This document shows positions 27,886 through 37,654 of a stretch of 64,000 bases of DNA, in pieces. The position numbers were made by a program, and so were the translations under genes. The DNA comes from Stutzerimonas kunmingensis (GTDB lineage: Bacteria > Pseudomonadota > Gammaproteobacteria > Pseudomonadales > Pseudomonadaceae), in the NCBI RefSeq assembly GCF_021432085.1, contig NZ_CP090366.1:3968001-4032000 (forward strand). The letters run 5' to 3'. Each line of letters starts with the position of its first letter. Positions within the stretch are counted from its first letter, which is position 1. The notes beneath the pieces are model-generated. The model was not told the origin of the DNA, searched no databases, and saw only the letters and a program-made list of their open reading frames with translations.

Positions 27886-29592
27886 ATGAAAGAACTCAGC
27901 CAGCCGGCCGAGTCTGCGTTTTCCGACACCCCGCAGCAATGGCACGACATCGACTGGTGTCGTGTGCAGCGGAATGTCCGAGGAATGCAGATACGGATTG
28001 CGAAGGCTTGTCGGGAAGGCAGATGGCGCAAGGTGAAAACCCTGCAAAGGATGCTGACCCGCTCGAAGTCGGCCAGATACTTGGCCGTACGACGAGTCAC
28101 TGAAAACCAGGGCAAGCGCACGGCGGGAGTCGACCGCGTGCTCTGGGATACACCCCACGCGAAATGGAAAGCGGCTCAAGGGTTGAAGCGGCACGGATAT
28201 CAGCCACGGCCTTTACGGCGCGTGTTCATTCCGAAGTCGAATGGGAAGGAGCGCCCTCTGGGTATCCCGACCATGACCGACAGGGCCATGCAGGCGCTGT
28301 ATCTGCTGGCGCTGGCGCCCATTTCGGAAACCGCGGGTGATCCGAACAGCTACGGCTTCAGGATCGAGCGCTCTACGGCAGATGCAATGGGGCAGTTGTT
28401 CGTCTGCCTATCCAAGAAGGCTTCGGCCCAATGGGTATTGGAGGCGGATATACAAGGATGCTTCGACCACATCAACCATGACTGGCTGATCGCCAACGTC
28501 CCGACGGACAAGGCGGTTTTAAGGAAGTGGTTGAAGGCTGGTGTAGTACACAAGGGCCAGCTACAGGCAACGGACGCTGGTACGCCACAAGGCGGGATCA
28601 TCTCGCCAACTTTGGCAAACATGGCACTCGATGGCCTGGAATCACAGCTCAAGCAGCACCTGAGCGTGACAAGGGCCAAGAAGCTGAAAGTCAATGTGGT
28701 GCGATACGCAGATGATTTTGTGATTACAGGTACCTCCCCGGAGGTACTGGAAAACGAGGTCAAACCTTGGGTAGAGCAGTTCCTGGCGGTACGCGGGCTG
28801 CGGTTGTCACCTGAGAAGACGCAGATCGTCCATATCGACCAAGGCTTCGACTTCCTGGGATGGAGCTTCCGCAAGTATCAAGGGAAGCTCCTGATCAAGC
28901 CCAGCAAGAAGAACGTCAAGGCGTTTTACAGCAAGGTCAAGGGAGTTATCGAGAGCAGCAAAACAGCAAGGCAGGAGGATCTAATCCGAGCGCTGAACCC
29001 GATGCTGCGAGGCTGGGCGCTATATCACCAGCCCGTAGTTGCCAAACAGGCGTACAGCCGCATGGACAGCAAAGTGCTCCTCAAACTCTGGCGTTGGGCG
29101 AAACGGCGGCACCCGAACAAATCGCTGGAATGGGTGCAAAAGCGGTATTTCAGCACCACTGGCGACAGAAATTGGGTGTTCGCCACCACGGTAACGGAAG
29201 GAGGTGGGGCAACACGGGAAATTGCGCTGTACTCGCTTGCGGGTACGCCAATCGAACGACACAAGAAGGTGAGCGGGGAGTACAACCCCTTCGATCCCTC
29301 CATGGAAGAAATGGGCGAAAAACTGCGGACGGAGCGGATGCTGAAAAAGCTGAAGTACCGGACTCAAGTTGCCAGCCTGTTCCAGAGTCAAAAAGGACTG
29401 TGTCTGCTGTGCAATCAACCGATTACCAGGGAAACAGGTTGGCATGACCACCACATTATCTACCGCTCACAAGGTGGTAGAGACTCCCTGGATAACCGGG
29501 TACTATTGCACCCAATTTGTCATACACAACTCCACATACGTGGCCTGACAGTGAGTAAGCCGGCCCTCTCGGGGGCTTTGTTAAAGGCTTGA
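27886..29592 (+). CDS. ltrA: Group II intron reverse transcriptase / maturase with HNH endonuclease
   Basis: The 568-residue intron-encoded protein has all domains. RT domain: about 60-330, with IPKSNGKERPLGIPTMTDRAMQ split over RT-1/2, GTPQGGIISPTLANMALD in RT-4 and the catalytic NVVRYADDFVITG in RT-5. Maturase X domain: about 380-470 (ALNPMLRGWALYHQPVV). C-terminal HNH: about 505-560, with CLLCNQPI, WHDHHIIYRSQGGRDS and NRVLLHPICH. The start has GAGAGGA eleven bases upstream. All catalytic residues are intact, so the intron could still be mobile. It splices its host RNA and copies itself into DNA targets. Confidence 0.95.
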   Translation: MKELSQPAESAFSDTPQQWHDIDWCRVQRNVRGMQIRIAKACREGRWRKVKTLQRMLTRSKSARYLAVRRVTENQGKRTAGVDRVLWDTPHAKWKAAQGLKRHGYQPRPLRRVFIPKSNGKERPLGIPTMTDRAMQALYLLALAPISETAGDPNSYGFRIERSTADAMGQLFVCLSKKASAQWVLEADIQGCFDHINHDWLIANVPTDKAVLRKWLKAGVVHKGQLQATDAGTPQGGIISPTLANMALDGLESQLKQHLSVTRAKKLKVNVVRYADDFVITGTSPEVLENEVKPWVEQFLAVRGLRLSPEKTQIVHIDQGFDFLGWSFRKYQGKLLIKPSKKNVKAFYSKVKGVIESSKTARQEDLIRALNPMLRGWALYHQPVVAKQAYSRMDSKVLLKLWRWAKRRHPNKSLEWVQKRYFSTTGDRNWVFATTVTEGGGATREIALYSLAGTPIERHKKVSGEYNPFDPSMEEMGEKLRTERMLKKLKYRTQVASLFQSQKGLCLLCNQPITRETGWHDHHIIYRSQGGRDSLDNRVLLHPICHTQLHIRGLTVSKPALSGALLKA

Positions 29593-29735
29593 GCCGTATG
29601 CGCTGAAAGGCGCACGTACGGTTCTTAGGGGGGAGTTGGCCAGCAATGGCCGGCTCCCACCCGACTCTCAGCCCATCGAGAGGCGTGCGGCCCAGCCGGC
29701 CGATGGCTCGCCGCAAGCACGGACCAAAAAACAAG

Positions 29736-32507
29736 ATGGCAGTCAAATACCCCGCGTTTCGTAAAAAATTCCCTCTACTGGTTACTGGCGGTCTGCTTGC
29801 ATTGCAACCGGTAGCTGTACCTTTTGTCTTCGCAGCCGAACAGTTCGCCTGCCAGCCCGACGCCTCCGGCGGCTGGAACTGCGCGTCCAATGAAGCCAGT
29901 CAGACCCTGCCACCGCGCCCGGTACACAGCGGCAGCACCGTGAGCACATCGAGCACCGCCAAGTCGACGAGCAGCAAGGCGCAAGCGCCAACGGCGACGA
30001 CCAAGCTGGTCACCGAAAGCAAGGGCCGCGCCCTCGCCTCTCGCAGCGCCGATTACAGCCATCTCGACTGGGTTCCGCGCGAGCAGCTGACCCCGGCTCA
30101 GCTCGCCGAAACTGGTCCTTACTGCGCCGGTACCTATGTCGAGCCCGACCGTCCCGGCAAGTTCGACACCACCCCGATGAGCGAAGCGCCGACCTATGTG
30201 TCGGCCAAAGCCACCCGCTACGAGCAGGAACAGGAAGTCGCCACCCTCGCCGGTGACGTGTTGCTGCGTCAGGGCAGCATTCAGGTCGAGGCGGACGAAG
30301 CCAGCCTGCACCAGCTGGAAAATCGCGGCGAGCTGACCGGCAATGTGCGCTTCCGCGACCGCGATGCATTGCTGGTCGGCGACCGCGCCGAGATCTTCCT
30401 CGACAGCGGCGAAGCCAAGGTGGAAAACGCCGAGTACGTCGTGCATTCCGGCAAGGTGCGTGGCAGCGCGCAATACGCCAAGCGTGAAGAAACCGCGATC
30501 ATTCGCCTCAAGGACGGTACCTACACCAGCTGCGAGCCCGGCGAAAACAGCTGGCACCTGCAAGGCAACAACGTCACGCTGAACCCGGCCACGGGCTTCG
30601 GCTCGGCCACCAACGTCACGCTGCGGGTCAAGGATGTTCCGGTGTTCTACACACCCTACATCCATTTCCCCATCGACGACCGTCGCCAGTCGGGCTTTCT
30701 CGCGCCGAGCATCGGCTCGTCCAGCGATACCGGCCTCTCGCTGCAGACGCCCTATTACTTCAACCTGGCGCCGAACTTCGACGCGACGCTGTATCCGCAC
30801 CTGATGACCGACCGCGGCCTGCTGATGGAAGGCGAGTTCCGCTACCTGACCCGCAGCAGCGAGGGCCAGTTCGGCGCGGCTTACCTGGACGACAGCAACG
30901 ACGACCGCGAACTGCAGTCCGAGTACGAAGACCAGCGTTGGATGTACAGCTGGCAGAACCGTACCGGGCTGGACTCGCGCTGGCTCGCCGAAGTGGACTA
31001 CACCGATCTCAGCGATCCGTACTACTTCCAGGATCTGGACACTAATCTGGATATCGATCAGCCGGATCACCTCGATCAGCGCGGTACGCTTACCTACCGC
31101 GGCAATACCTATACCGCACGCCTCAACATGCACGCCTATGAGCGCGCCACCGTCGCCGACATCACCCCGTATGAGCGACTGCCGCAGCTAACCCTGGATG
31201 GACGCCTGCCGTTCCAGCCAGGCGGTCTGAACTTCGCCTACAAGACCGAGTTCGTCAGCTTCCAACGCAGCCTGCGCGACGGCAACTTCATCAACGAAGA
31301 CGGCAACCCAGAGCAGTGGTACGACGATCGCCTGCGTGGCCTGACGCGCGCCGAGGGCGAGCGCATACATCTCGAGCCGGGCGTCAGCCTGCCGCTAAAC
31401 TGGTCGTGGGGCTTCATTACCCCGTCACTGAAGTACGCTTATACCCAATACGATCTGGATCTGGACGCTCGCGGGCGTAATCCGGCACTCGACGGAGTCA
31501 CCAATTTCAAACGCTCGCCCGATCGCAGCGTCCCGATCCTCAGCGTCGACAGCGGCCTGTACTTCGACCGAGACACCCAGTGGTTCGGCAAGGACTATCG
31601 TCAGACTCTCGAGCCGCGCCTGTTCTACCTGTACGTGCCGGAGGAAGATCAAGACAATATCCCGGTTTTCGATACCGGCGAAAGTAGCTTCAGCTATTCC
31701 TCGCTGTGGCGCGAGAACCGCTTCTCTGGCAATGATCGGATCGGCGATGCGAATCAGGTTTCACTCGGCGTCTCCAGCCGCTGGGTCGAGCCCAACGGTT
31801 TCGAGCGCCAGCGCTTCAGCATCGGACAGAGCTATTACTTTCGGGATCGTGAAGTTCAGCTGCCGGGCATGACCGTTGCGGACCGCGCGGATGCAAGGGC
31901 AGACGTGTCGCCCTACGCGCTGGAGTACATGTACCGCTACAACCGAGACTGGCGCTTCACCTCGACTTTCAACTGGGATCCGGATGCGAGCAGCACTCGC
32001 TCGGGCAGTGCTATGTGGCATTACCAGCCGGAAGACAACCCCAACAAGATCATCAACCTGGGCTACCGCTATCGCAATGATGCAATCCGTTTCGACCAGG
32101 CAACTGGCGAGTGGACCTATGGTGGCGATTACGGCACCCCCGGCACGCCGGAATACATCAAGGACTATTACAAGATCAACCAGCATGACTTCTCCGTCAT
32201 CTGGCCGATCGTCCCGCAATGGAGCGTCATCGCCCGCTGGCAGCACGACTATAGCCGCAGCCGTACCCTGGAAGCCTTCGGTGGCTTCGAGTACGACAGC
32301 TGCTGCTGGAAACTGCGCCTGATCAATCGCTACTGGATCGACTACGACGAGACCAGCCTCAACCCTGATCGCAACGACGAGCCGGATAACGGCATCTTCC
32401 TGCAGATCGTGCTCAAAGGGCTCGGCGGCGTAGTCGGCAATGCGACCGAAACTTTCCTCGACGAAGGCATCCAAGGCTACCGTGAACGTGAAGATCAAGC
32501 TTTCTGA
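29736..32507 (+). CDS. lptD: LPS-assembly outer-membrane protein LptD
   Basis: LptD, with LptE, places lipopolysaccharide in the outer leaflet. The 923-residue product has a signal peptide ([23 protein letters not shown]), a periplasmic OstA-like beta-jellyroll domain (about 150-300) and a C-terminal 26-strand barrel. The disulphide Cys set is present: two near residues 38 and 48, and a CC pair in [13 protein letters not shown] near the end. The start [15 protein letters not shown] is family-like; an ATG 33 bases earlier is in frame. The group II intron ends 70 bp upstream, an unusual setting for an essential gene. surA follows with overlap. Confidence 0.95.
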   Translation: MAVKYPAFRKKFPLLVTGGLLALQPVAVPFVFAAEQFACQPDASGGWNCASNEASQTLPPRPVHSGSTVSTSSTAKSTSSKAQAPTATTKLVTESKGRALASRSADYSHLDWVPREQLTPAQLAETGPYCAGTYVEPDRPGKFDTTPMSEAPTYVSAKATRYEQEQEVATLAGDVLLRQGSIQVEADEASLHQLENRGELTGNVRFRDRDALLVGDRAEIFLDSGEAKVENAEYVVHSGKVRGSAQYAKREETAIIRLKDGTYTSCEPGENSWHLQGNNVTLNPATGFGSATNVTLRVKDVPVFYTPYIHFPIDDRRQSGFLAPSIGSSSDTGLSLQTPYYFNLAPNFDATLYPHLMTDRGLLMEGEFRYLTRSSEGQFGAAYLDDSNDDRELQSEYEDQRWMYSWQNRTGLDSRWLAEVDYTDLSDPYYFQDLDTNLDIDQPDHLDQRGTLTYRGNTYTARLNMHAYERATVADITPYERLPQLTLDGRLPFQPGGLNFAYKTEFVSFQRSLRDGNFINEDGNPEQWYDDRLRGLTRAEGERIHLEPGVSLPLNWSWGFITPSLKYAYTQYDLDLDARGRNPALDGVTNFKRSPDRSVPILSVDSGLYFDRDTQWFGKDYRQTLEPRLFYLYVPEEDQDNIPVFDTGESSFSYSSLWRENRFSGNDRIGDANQVSLGVSSRWVEPNGFERQRFSIGQSYYFRDREVQLPGMTVADRADARADVSPYALEYMYRYNRDWRFTSTFNWDPDASSTRSGSAMWHYQPEDNPNKIINLGYRYRNDAIRFDQATGEWTYGGDYGTPGTPEYIKDYYKINQHDFSVIWPIVPQWSVIARWQHDYSRSRTLEAFGGFEYDSCCWKLRLINRYWIDYDETSLNPDRNDEPDNGIFLQIVLKGLGGVVGNATETFLDEGIQGYREREDQAF

Positions 32508-33795
32508 AGTACTGCGCCCGCTCGCGCTCGGCGCTCTGCTGCTGAGCGCCGCGAGCCTCGCGCCTGCAGCCCTCGCCCAGGTTCAACCCCTCGACCGCGT
32601 GGTGGCTATCGTCGATAACGACGTCATCATGCAAAGCCAGCTCGAACAGCGTATTCGCGAAGTTCAGCAGACCATCGACAAGCGCGGCGCCGATGTGCCG
32701 CCCATGGACGTCCTGCAACAGCAGGTGCTGGAGCGCCTGATCACCGAGAACCTGCAGCTGCAGATAGGTGAGCGCTCCGGCATCCGCATTTCCGATGAAG
32801 AACTCAATCAGGCCATGGGCACCATTGCCCAGCGCAACAACATGTCGCCGGAGCAGTTTCGTGAAGCCCTGGTACGCGACGGCCTGAGTCTGGAGACGGC
32901 CCGCGAACAGATCCGCCGCGAGATGATCATCAGCCGCGTGCGCCAGCGTCGCGTGGCGGAACGCATTCAGGTGTCCAACCAGGAAGTGCAGAACTTCCTG
33001 GCCTCCGACCTCGGCAAGCTGCAGTTGTCCGAGGAATACCACCTGGCCAATATCCTCATTCCGGTACCAGAAGCTGCGGATTCCGCAACCATCCAGGCCG
33101 CCGAACGCACCGCCATGGATACCTACCAGCAGCTTCAGCAAGGTGCAGACTTCGCTCGCCTAGCCGTCGCGCGCTCCGGTAGCGAGAACGCGCTGGAAGG
33201 CGGCGACATGGGCTGGCGCAAAGCGGCTCAGCTGCCACCGCCCTTTGATACCGCCGTGCGCGAGCTGTCGGTTGGCGAGGTCACCGAACCGGTCCGCACG
33301 CCGCCAGGCTTCATCATGGTAAAGCTGCTGGAGAAGCGCGGAGGCGAAACACAGGTGCGCGACGAAGTGCATGTCCGCCACATCCTGATCAAGCCCAGCG
33401 CAATCCGTAGCGAAGAAGAGGCCCGCCTGCTGGTGCAGCGCCTGCGTGATCGCATCAGCGCTGGCGAAGACTTCGCCGAGCTGGCCAAGAGCTTTTCCGA
33501 AGACCCTGGTTCGGCGCTCAACGGCGGCGACCTGAACTGGATCGACCCGGCCTCTCTGGTGCCCGAGTTCCGCGAAGTCATGGCCAATACGGCAAGCGGC
33601 GAATTGTCCCCGGTGTTCAAGTCGCCCTACGGCTGGCACGTCCTCGAGGTGCTCGGCCGCCGTGCGACCGATGCCAGTGAGCAGTTCCGCGAGCAACAGG
33701 CGCTGAGCCTGCTGCGCAACCGCAAGTACGACGAAGAGCTGCAGGCGTGGTTACGCCAGATCCGCGACGAAGCCTACGTCGAGATCAAGCTCTAA
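32482..33795 (+). CDS. surA: Periplasmic chaperone / peptidyl-prolyl isomerase SurA
   Basis: SurA escorts outer-membrane proteins, including LptD, through the periplasm. The product of about 437 residues has a signal peptide ([22 protein letters not shown]), the SurA N-domain starting [19 protein letters not shown], and two parvulin domains: one beginning [14 protein letters not shown] at about 185, the second [12 protein letters not shown] at about 290. I chose GTG 32482 (AAGG five bases ahead), with GTG 32488 as the alternative. Either overlaps the end of lptD, so both are made from one transcript. Confidence 0.93.
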   Translation: MNVKIKLSEVLRPLALGALLLSAASLAPAALAQVQPLDRVVAIVDNDVIMQSQLEQRIREVQQTIDKRGADVPPMDVLQQQVLERLITENLQLQIGERSGIRISDEELNQAMGTIAQRNNMSPEQFREALVRDGLSLETAREQIRREMIISRVRQRRVAERIQVSNQEVQNFLASDLGKLQLSEEYHLANILIPVPEAADSATIQAAERTAMDTYQQLQQGADFARLAVARSGSENALEGGDMGWRKAAQLPPPFDTAVRELSVGEVTEPVRTPPGFIMVKLLEKRGGETQVRDEVHVRHILIKPSAIRSEEEARLLVQRLRDRISAGEDFAELAKSFSEDPGSALNGGDLNWIDPASLVPEFREVMANTASGELSPVFKSPYGWHVLEVLGRRATDASEQFREQQALSLLRNRKYDEELQAWLRQIRDEAYVEIKL

Positions 33796-33827
33796 TCTTC
33801 ACGCTGTACCTACAAGCAACAGGAATG

Positions 33828-33861
33828 CGGGGTGATGGCCGAAGGGTCGCCACCCCGTTTT
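33828..33861 (+). terminator. Terminator-like hairpin between surA and pdxA
   Basis: Stem CGGGGTG / CACCCCG followed at once by TTTT, 32 bp after the surA stop and ahead of pdxA. Partial termination would lower pdxA relative to lptD-surA. Confidence 0.6.
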
Positions 33862-33906
33862 CATTTCAGGCGGTTGAACGCCACACGCCATGCAGAGAGA
33901 AGCCTG

Positions 33907-34899
33907 ATGACCGCTCCCCGCCCCTTCGTTCTCACCCCCGGCGAACCGGCCGGCATCGGCCCGGACTTGTGCCTGCTGCTGGCGCGCGAGGCCCAGCCTC
34001 AGATCCTGGTAGCCATCGCCAGTTGTTCGCTGCTGGCAGAGCGCGCCTCGCAACTGGGGCTGACGATTGAGCTGCGGGAAGTCGGGCCACATGGCTGGCC
34101 AAGCCAACCGGCGCCGGCCAACTGCCTGTATGTCTGGGATACTCCCTTGGATGCACCGGTGATCGCGGGCCAGCTCGACGCGCGCAACGGCCACTACGTA
34201 CTGGAAACGCTGACCCGAGCTGGAAACGGGTGTCTCGACGGCAGCTTCGCCGGCATGATCACCGCGCCGGTGCACAAGGGTGTGATCAATGAGGCCGGCA
34301 TCCCCTTTTCAGGCCATACCGAGTTTCTCGCCGAGCTGACCCGCACCGAGCAGGTGGTCATGATGCTGGCCACGCACGGATTGCGTGTCGCGCTGGTCAC
34401 CACCCACCTGCCGCTCAAGGATGTCGCCGCGGCGATTACCGCGGAGCGCCTGGAGCGGGTTACGCGAATCCTGCACCACGATCTGGTCAGCAAGTTCGGC
34501 ATTACCCAACCACGTATTCTTGTCTGCGGCCTGAACCCCCATGCGGGTGAGGGCGGCCATCTGGGCCGCGAAGAAATCGAGATCATCGAGCCGGTGCTGA
34601 CCAGGCTGCGTGACGAGGGGCTTGATCTGATCGGCCCGCTGCCAGCCGATACGCTGTTCACCCCAAAAAATCTCGAGTTCTGCGACGCAGTGCTGGCGAT
34701 GTACCACGACCAGGGCCTGCCGGTACTCAAGTACAAGGGTTTTGGTGCCGCGGTCAACGTGACCCTGGGCCTGCCGATCGTTCGCACGTCGGTAGATCAT
34801 GGCACCGCGCTGGATCTGGCCGGCAGCGGCAAGATCGACACAGGCAGCCTGCGGGTCGCACTGGAAACGGCCTACCAGATGGTCGGCAGCCAGAGCTAG
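33907..34899 (+). CDS. pdxA: 4-hydroxythreonine-4-phosphate dehydrogenase
   Basis: PdxA oxidises 4-phosphohydroxy-threonine in pyridoxal phosphate synthesis. The 330-residue product shows the opening [16 protein letters not shown], the metal-binding His in [11 protein letters not shown], in [15 protein letters not shown] and in [14 protein letters not shown], and the [13 protein letters not shown] loop. The start [16 protein letters not shown] at 33907 has AGAGA ahead. It lies between surA and rsmA as in other gammaproteobacteria. Confidence 0.95.
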   Translation: MTAPRPFVLTPGEPAGIGPDLCLLLAREAQPQILVAIASCSLLAERASQLGLTIELREVGPHGWPSQPAPANCLYVWDTPLDAPVIAGQLDARNGHYVLETLTRAGNGCLDGSFAGMITAPVHKGVINEAGIPFSGHTEFLAELTRTEQVVMMLATHGLRVALVTTHLPLKDVAAAITAERLERVTRILHHDLVSKFGITQPRILVCGLNPHAGEGGHLGREEIEIIEPVLTRLRDEGLDLIGPLPADTLFTPKNLEFCDAVLAMYHDQGLPVLKYKGFGAAVNVTLGLPIVRTSVDHGTALDLAGSGKIDTGSLRVALETAYQMVGSQS

Positions 34900-34964
34900 C
34901 ACGCACCCCACGCGGCTCGAACGATCTTCTTGTCGCCCTCGCCTGCTAAAATACGCGCCTTATT

Positions 34965-34997
34965 CGTTTTCAGCTTTGAGCTTCAGGCTTCAAGCTG
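34965..34997 (+). repeat. Inverted-repeat-like AGCTTCAGGCTTCAAGC element before rsmA
   Basis: An imperfect dyad built from CAGCTT...AAGCTG and GAGCTTCAGGCTTC lies just before the rsmA ribosome site. Its words resemble the larger GCTTCCAGCTTCAGGC repeat found between prkA and yeaH, so both may belong to one scattered intergenic repeat family. Confidence 0.4.
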
Positions 34998-35012
34998 CGC
35001 CCTGGAGCCCCG

Positions 35013-35807
35013 ATGTCCGATTATCAGCACCGCGCACGCAAGCGCTTTGGCCAGAACTTCCTGCACGACGCTGGCGTCATTCACCGCATCCTGCGGGCGA
35101 TTCATGCCAAACCGGGTGAGCGACTGGTGGAGATCGGCCCAGGCCAGGGTGCATTGACCGAAGGACTGCTCGACAGCGGCGCGCATCTGGATGTCGTCGA
35201 GCTCGACCTCGACCTGATCCCCATCCTGCAGGGCAAATTCGCTGGGCGCGAGAACTTCAATCTGCACCAGGGCGACGCGCTGAAGTTCGACTTCGGTCGC
35301 CTCAGCGCAGAGCCGAACAGCCTGCGAATCGTCGGCAACCTGCCCTACAACATCTCTACCCCGCTGATCTTTCACCTGCTCGACCACGCGCACCTGATCC
35401 GCGACATGCATTTCATGCTGCAGAAGGAAGTGGTCGAACGCCTGGCCGCGCTGCCGGGCGGCGGCGACTGGGGCCGACTGTCGATCATGGTGCAGTATCA
35501 CTGCCGGGTAGAGCACCTGTTCAACGTCGGTCCGGGTGCGTTCAACCCGGCGCCAAAGGTCGATTCGGCGATCGTTCGCCTGGTGCCACATGAGACGCTG
35601 CCGCATCCAGCGCGCGATCACCATCAACTGGAGCGCGTAGTGCGCGAGGCGTTCAACCAACGGCGCAAGACCTTGCGCAATACCCTCAAGGGGCTGCTGG
35701 ACGCCGACGCCATCGCAGCGGCGGATGTGGATGGCAGCCTGCGACCCGAACAACTGGATCTGGCGGCCTTCGTTCGCCTTTCCGACCAACTGACAGAACG
35801 CAGCTGA
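35013..35807 (+). CDS. rsmA: 16S rRNA adenine dimethyltransferase RsmA
   Basis: RsmA (KsgA) dimethylates two adjacent adenosines in helix 45 of 16S rRNA. The 264-residue product shows the opening [13 protein letters not shown] site [14 protein letters not shown] (about 38-52) and the catalytic [15 protein letters not shown] (about 109-123). GGAG is six bases before ATG. This name is used for the methyltransferase and not for the carbon storage regulator, which shares the symbol in Pseudomonas. apaG follows. Confidence 0.95.
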   Translation: MSDYQHRARKRFGQNFLHDAGVIHRILRAIHAKPGERLVEIGPGQGALTEGLLDSGAHLDVVELDLDLIPILQGKFAGRENFNLHQGDALKFDFGRLSAEPNSLRIVGNLPYNISTPLIFHLLDHAHLIRDMHFMLQKEVVERLAALPGGGDWGRLSIMVQYHCRVEHLFNVGPGAFNPAPKVDSAIVRLVPHETLPHPARDHHQLERVVREAFNQRRKTLRNTLKGLLDADAIAAADVDGSLRPEQLDLAAFVRLSDQLTERS

Positions 35808-35847
35808 GGCTTCGGTCTCTACCCTGCCTTCAACAGCGAGCAGACTC

Positions 35848-36231
35848 ATGTCCGACGATAACCGCTACCGCATCGACGTCAGCGTCACGCCTCGCTATCT
35901 GGCCGCGCAATCGGAGCCGGAACAAAACCGCTATGCCTTTGCCTACACCGTAACCATCGAAAACAATGGCGAGGTGGCGGCGCAGCTGCTGTCGCGACAC
36001 TGGATCATCACCGATGGCGACGGCCAGGTGCAGGAAGTGCGCGGTGCCGGCGTCATTGGCGAGCAGCCGCTGATCGCACCAGGCGAACACCACGTCTACA
36101 CCAGCGGAACGCTGCTGGCCACCTGTGTCGGCAGCATGCAAGGCAGCTATGAGATGTTGGCCGAGGATGGTCACAGTTTCGATGCGCTCATTGCGCCGTT
36201 CCGCCTGGCCGTACCCGGAGCATTGCATTGA
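35848..36231 (+). CDS. apaG: ApaG domain protein
   Basis: A 127-residue single-domain protein of the ApaG family. The conserved pattern is visible: [20 protein letters not shown], then [28 protein letters not shown] and [20 protein letters not shown]. ApaG has a fibronectin-like beta fold; its function in bacteria is unsettled. It overlaps apaH by four bases, the standard rsmA-apaG-apaH arrangement. Confidence 0.92.
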   Translation: MSDDNRYRIDVSVTPRYLAAQSEPEQNRYAFAYTVTIENNGEVAAQLLSRHWIITDGDGQVQEVRGAGVIGEQPLIAPGEHHVYTSGTLLATCVGSMQGSYEMLAEDGHSFDALIAPFRLAVPGALH

Positions 36232-37055
36232 CGACCTATGCCGTCGGCGACCTGCAAGGTTGCCTCGAACCGCTGACCTGTTTGTTGGAGCGCGTCGACT
36301 TCAGCCCTTCGCGAGACTGCCTGTGGCTGGCCGGCGACCTGGTCAACCGCGGCCCGCAATCGCTCGAGGCACTGCGCTTCGTACGCGATCTCGGGTCGTC
36401 CGCAATCACCGTCCTCGGCAATCACGACCTGCACCTGCTGGCTGTGGCTCACAACATAGAGCGCATGCGCAAGTCCGACACGCTGCAAGCAATTCTGGCA
36501 GCGCCGGATCGGACCGACCTAATCGACTGGCTGCGCCAGCAGAAGCTCATCCATTACGAAGCTGCGCGTCACACCGCAATGGTGCATGCCGGCATTCCGC
36601 CGCAGTGGTCGCTGGAAAAGGCACTCAAGCGCGCCTCGGAAGTCGAGCAGGCACTGCAGGACGACGCACTGCTGATGCCGTTCCTCGACGGCATGTACGG
36701 TAATCAACCGTCGAAATGGAACAAGGAGCTGCACGGGGTGCCGCGACTGCGCCTGATCACCAACTACTTCACCCGCATGCGTTTCTGCAAGGCCGACGGC
36801 ACGCTCGATCTGGAAGCGAAGGAAGGCGCCGACAGCGCCCCCGCCGGCTACTCGCCTTGGTTTAGCCACGCCAATCGCAAGACCCGCAACGTCAAACTGA
36901 TCTTTGGTCACTGGGCTGCGCTGGAGGGTCAATGCGACGAGCCGAACGTCTTCGCGCTGGACACTGGCTGCGTCTGGGGCAACGCCATGACCTTGATGAA
37001 CCTCGACAGCGGCGAAATGCACCGCTGCGAATGTGAACACGGGAAACCCGCATGA
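36228..37055 (+). CDS. apaH: Symmetrical diadenosine tetraphosphatase
   Basis: ApaH splits Ap4A into two ADP. The 275-residue calcineurin-like phosphoesterase shows the three metal motifs in order: VGDLQGC at residues 6-12, GDLVNRGP, then GNHDLHLLA, plus HAGIPP and HWAALEG later. The start is TTG, inside the four-base overlap with the apaG stop; no ATG gives a full metal site, so translation probably depends on coupling with apaG. glpE follows with another overlap. Confidence 0.92.
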   Translation: MTTYAVGDLQGCLEPLTCLLERVDFSPSRDCLWLAGDLVNRGPQSLEALRFVRDLGSSAITVLGNHDLHLLAVAHNIERMRKSDTLQAILAAPDRTDLIDWLRQQKLIHYEAARHTAMVHAGIPPQWSLEKALKRASEVEQALQDDALLMPFLDGMYGNQPSKWNKELHGVPRLRLITNYFTRMRFCKADGTLDLEAKEGADSAPAGYSPWFSHANRKTRNVKLIFGHWAALEGQCDEPNVFALDTGCVWGNAMTLMNLDSGEMHRCECEHGKPA

Positions 37056-37384
37056 CAGACTTCAAACGCATCCCGCCAGAACAGGCGCAGACCATGCGCA
37101 GCAGCGGCGCCGTGATCGTGGACATCCGCGATCCGCACAGCTATGCCAATGGCCATATCAGTGGCTCGCTGCATCTGGACAACCACTCGCTGCCGGATTT
37201 CATTGCCGCCGCCGATCTCGACCAGCCGCTGATCGTCACCTGCTACCACGGCCACTCCAGCCAGAGCGCAGCGGCCTATCTGGTCAATCAGGGCTTTTCG
37301 GACGTCTACAGCCTCGACGGCGGCTTCGAACTCTGGCGTCACACCTATCCGGCCGATGTCGAGCGCGGCGAAGAACAAGCGTAA
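37052..37384 (+). CDS. glpE: Thiosulfate sulfurtransferase GlpE (rhodanese)
   Basis: A single-domain rhodanese of 110 residues. The active-site Cys lies in [12 protein letters not shown], with a six-residue loop as in E. coli GlpE, and the CH2A-like motif [19 protein letters not shown] precedes it. It transfers sulphane sulphur from thiosulfate to cyanide or thiols in the cytoplasm. It overlaps apaH by four bases and ends the rsmA-apaG-apaH-glpE run. Confidence 0.92.
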   Translation: MTDFKRIPPEQAQTMRSSGAVIVDIRDPHSYANGHISGSLHLDNHSLPDFIAAADLDQPLIVTCYHGHSSQSAAAYLVNQGFSDVYSLDGGFELWRHTYPADVERGEEQA

Positions 37385-37402
37385 AAATTTATTTCCCTTC
37401 GA

Positions 37403-37423
37403 TAGCCCGCCATCCGCGGGCTA
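37403..37423 (+). terminator. Hairpin after glpE
   Basis: Perfect eight-base arms TAGCCCGC / GCGGGCTA with a CATCC loop, 19 bp after the glpE stop, preceded by an A/T-rich stretch. It probably ends the operon, though the 3' side has no T run. Confidence 0.5.
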
Positions 37424-37470
37424 GGCGCTATCAACAGCCGAACGGCAGCGCCTAAATCTCCTCCTCGCCC

Positions 37471-37497
37471 TTGACCTTGCCGAATCCGAACTATCCT
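37471..37497 (+). promoter_or_regulatory. Candidate promoter for prkA-yeaH-spoVR
   Basis: TTGACC at 37471-37476, then TATCCT at 37492-37497 with a preceding C (CTATCCT), close to the sigma-S style extended -10. The equivalent E. coli yeaGH genes are sigma-S dependent (established), so a stationary-phase promoter is expected here. The spacing of 15 is short, so the -35 assignment is weak. Confidence 0.35.
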
Positions 37498-37654
37498 TGA
37501 GTTCAGGCCATCCAAATAAACGAAGCCGGGAAACGGCTGACGGATTTCAGGGTTTCGACCATTAGGTGTTCGGGGGAACTCCACTGGCCGCCACTTCGGC
37601 CGGGCCCAGAGTGCCTGATGACGCGCCTATTCGTGCATCGATCGAGGTGAAGTC

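Larger units (their letters stand above)
27018..29665 (+). mobile_element. Group II intron with maturase gene
   Basis: The 3' end is well defined: domain V at 29591-29624 (GAGCCGTATGCGC, GAAA loop, GCGCACGTACGGTTC), then a domain VI hairpin and an AC end at about 29665. The 5' end is less sure; GTGCG at 27018 (GTGCGACC) fits the GUGYG rule, with GTGCG at 27104 as the alternative. The roughly 600 bp of structured RNA before the first ORF fits domains I-III, and the maturase lies in domain IV. It is inserted in the intergenic region 70 bp before the lptD start, on the same strand as lptD, so splicing would restore the lptD leader. Confidence 0.85.
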
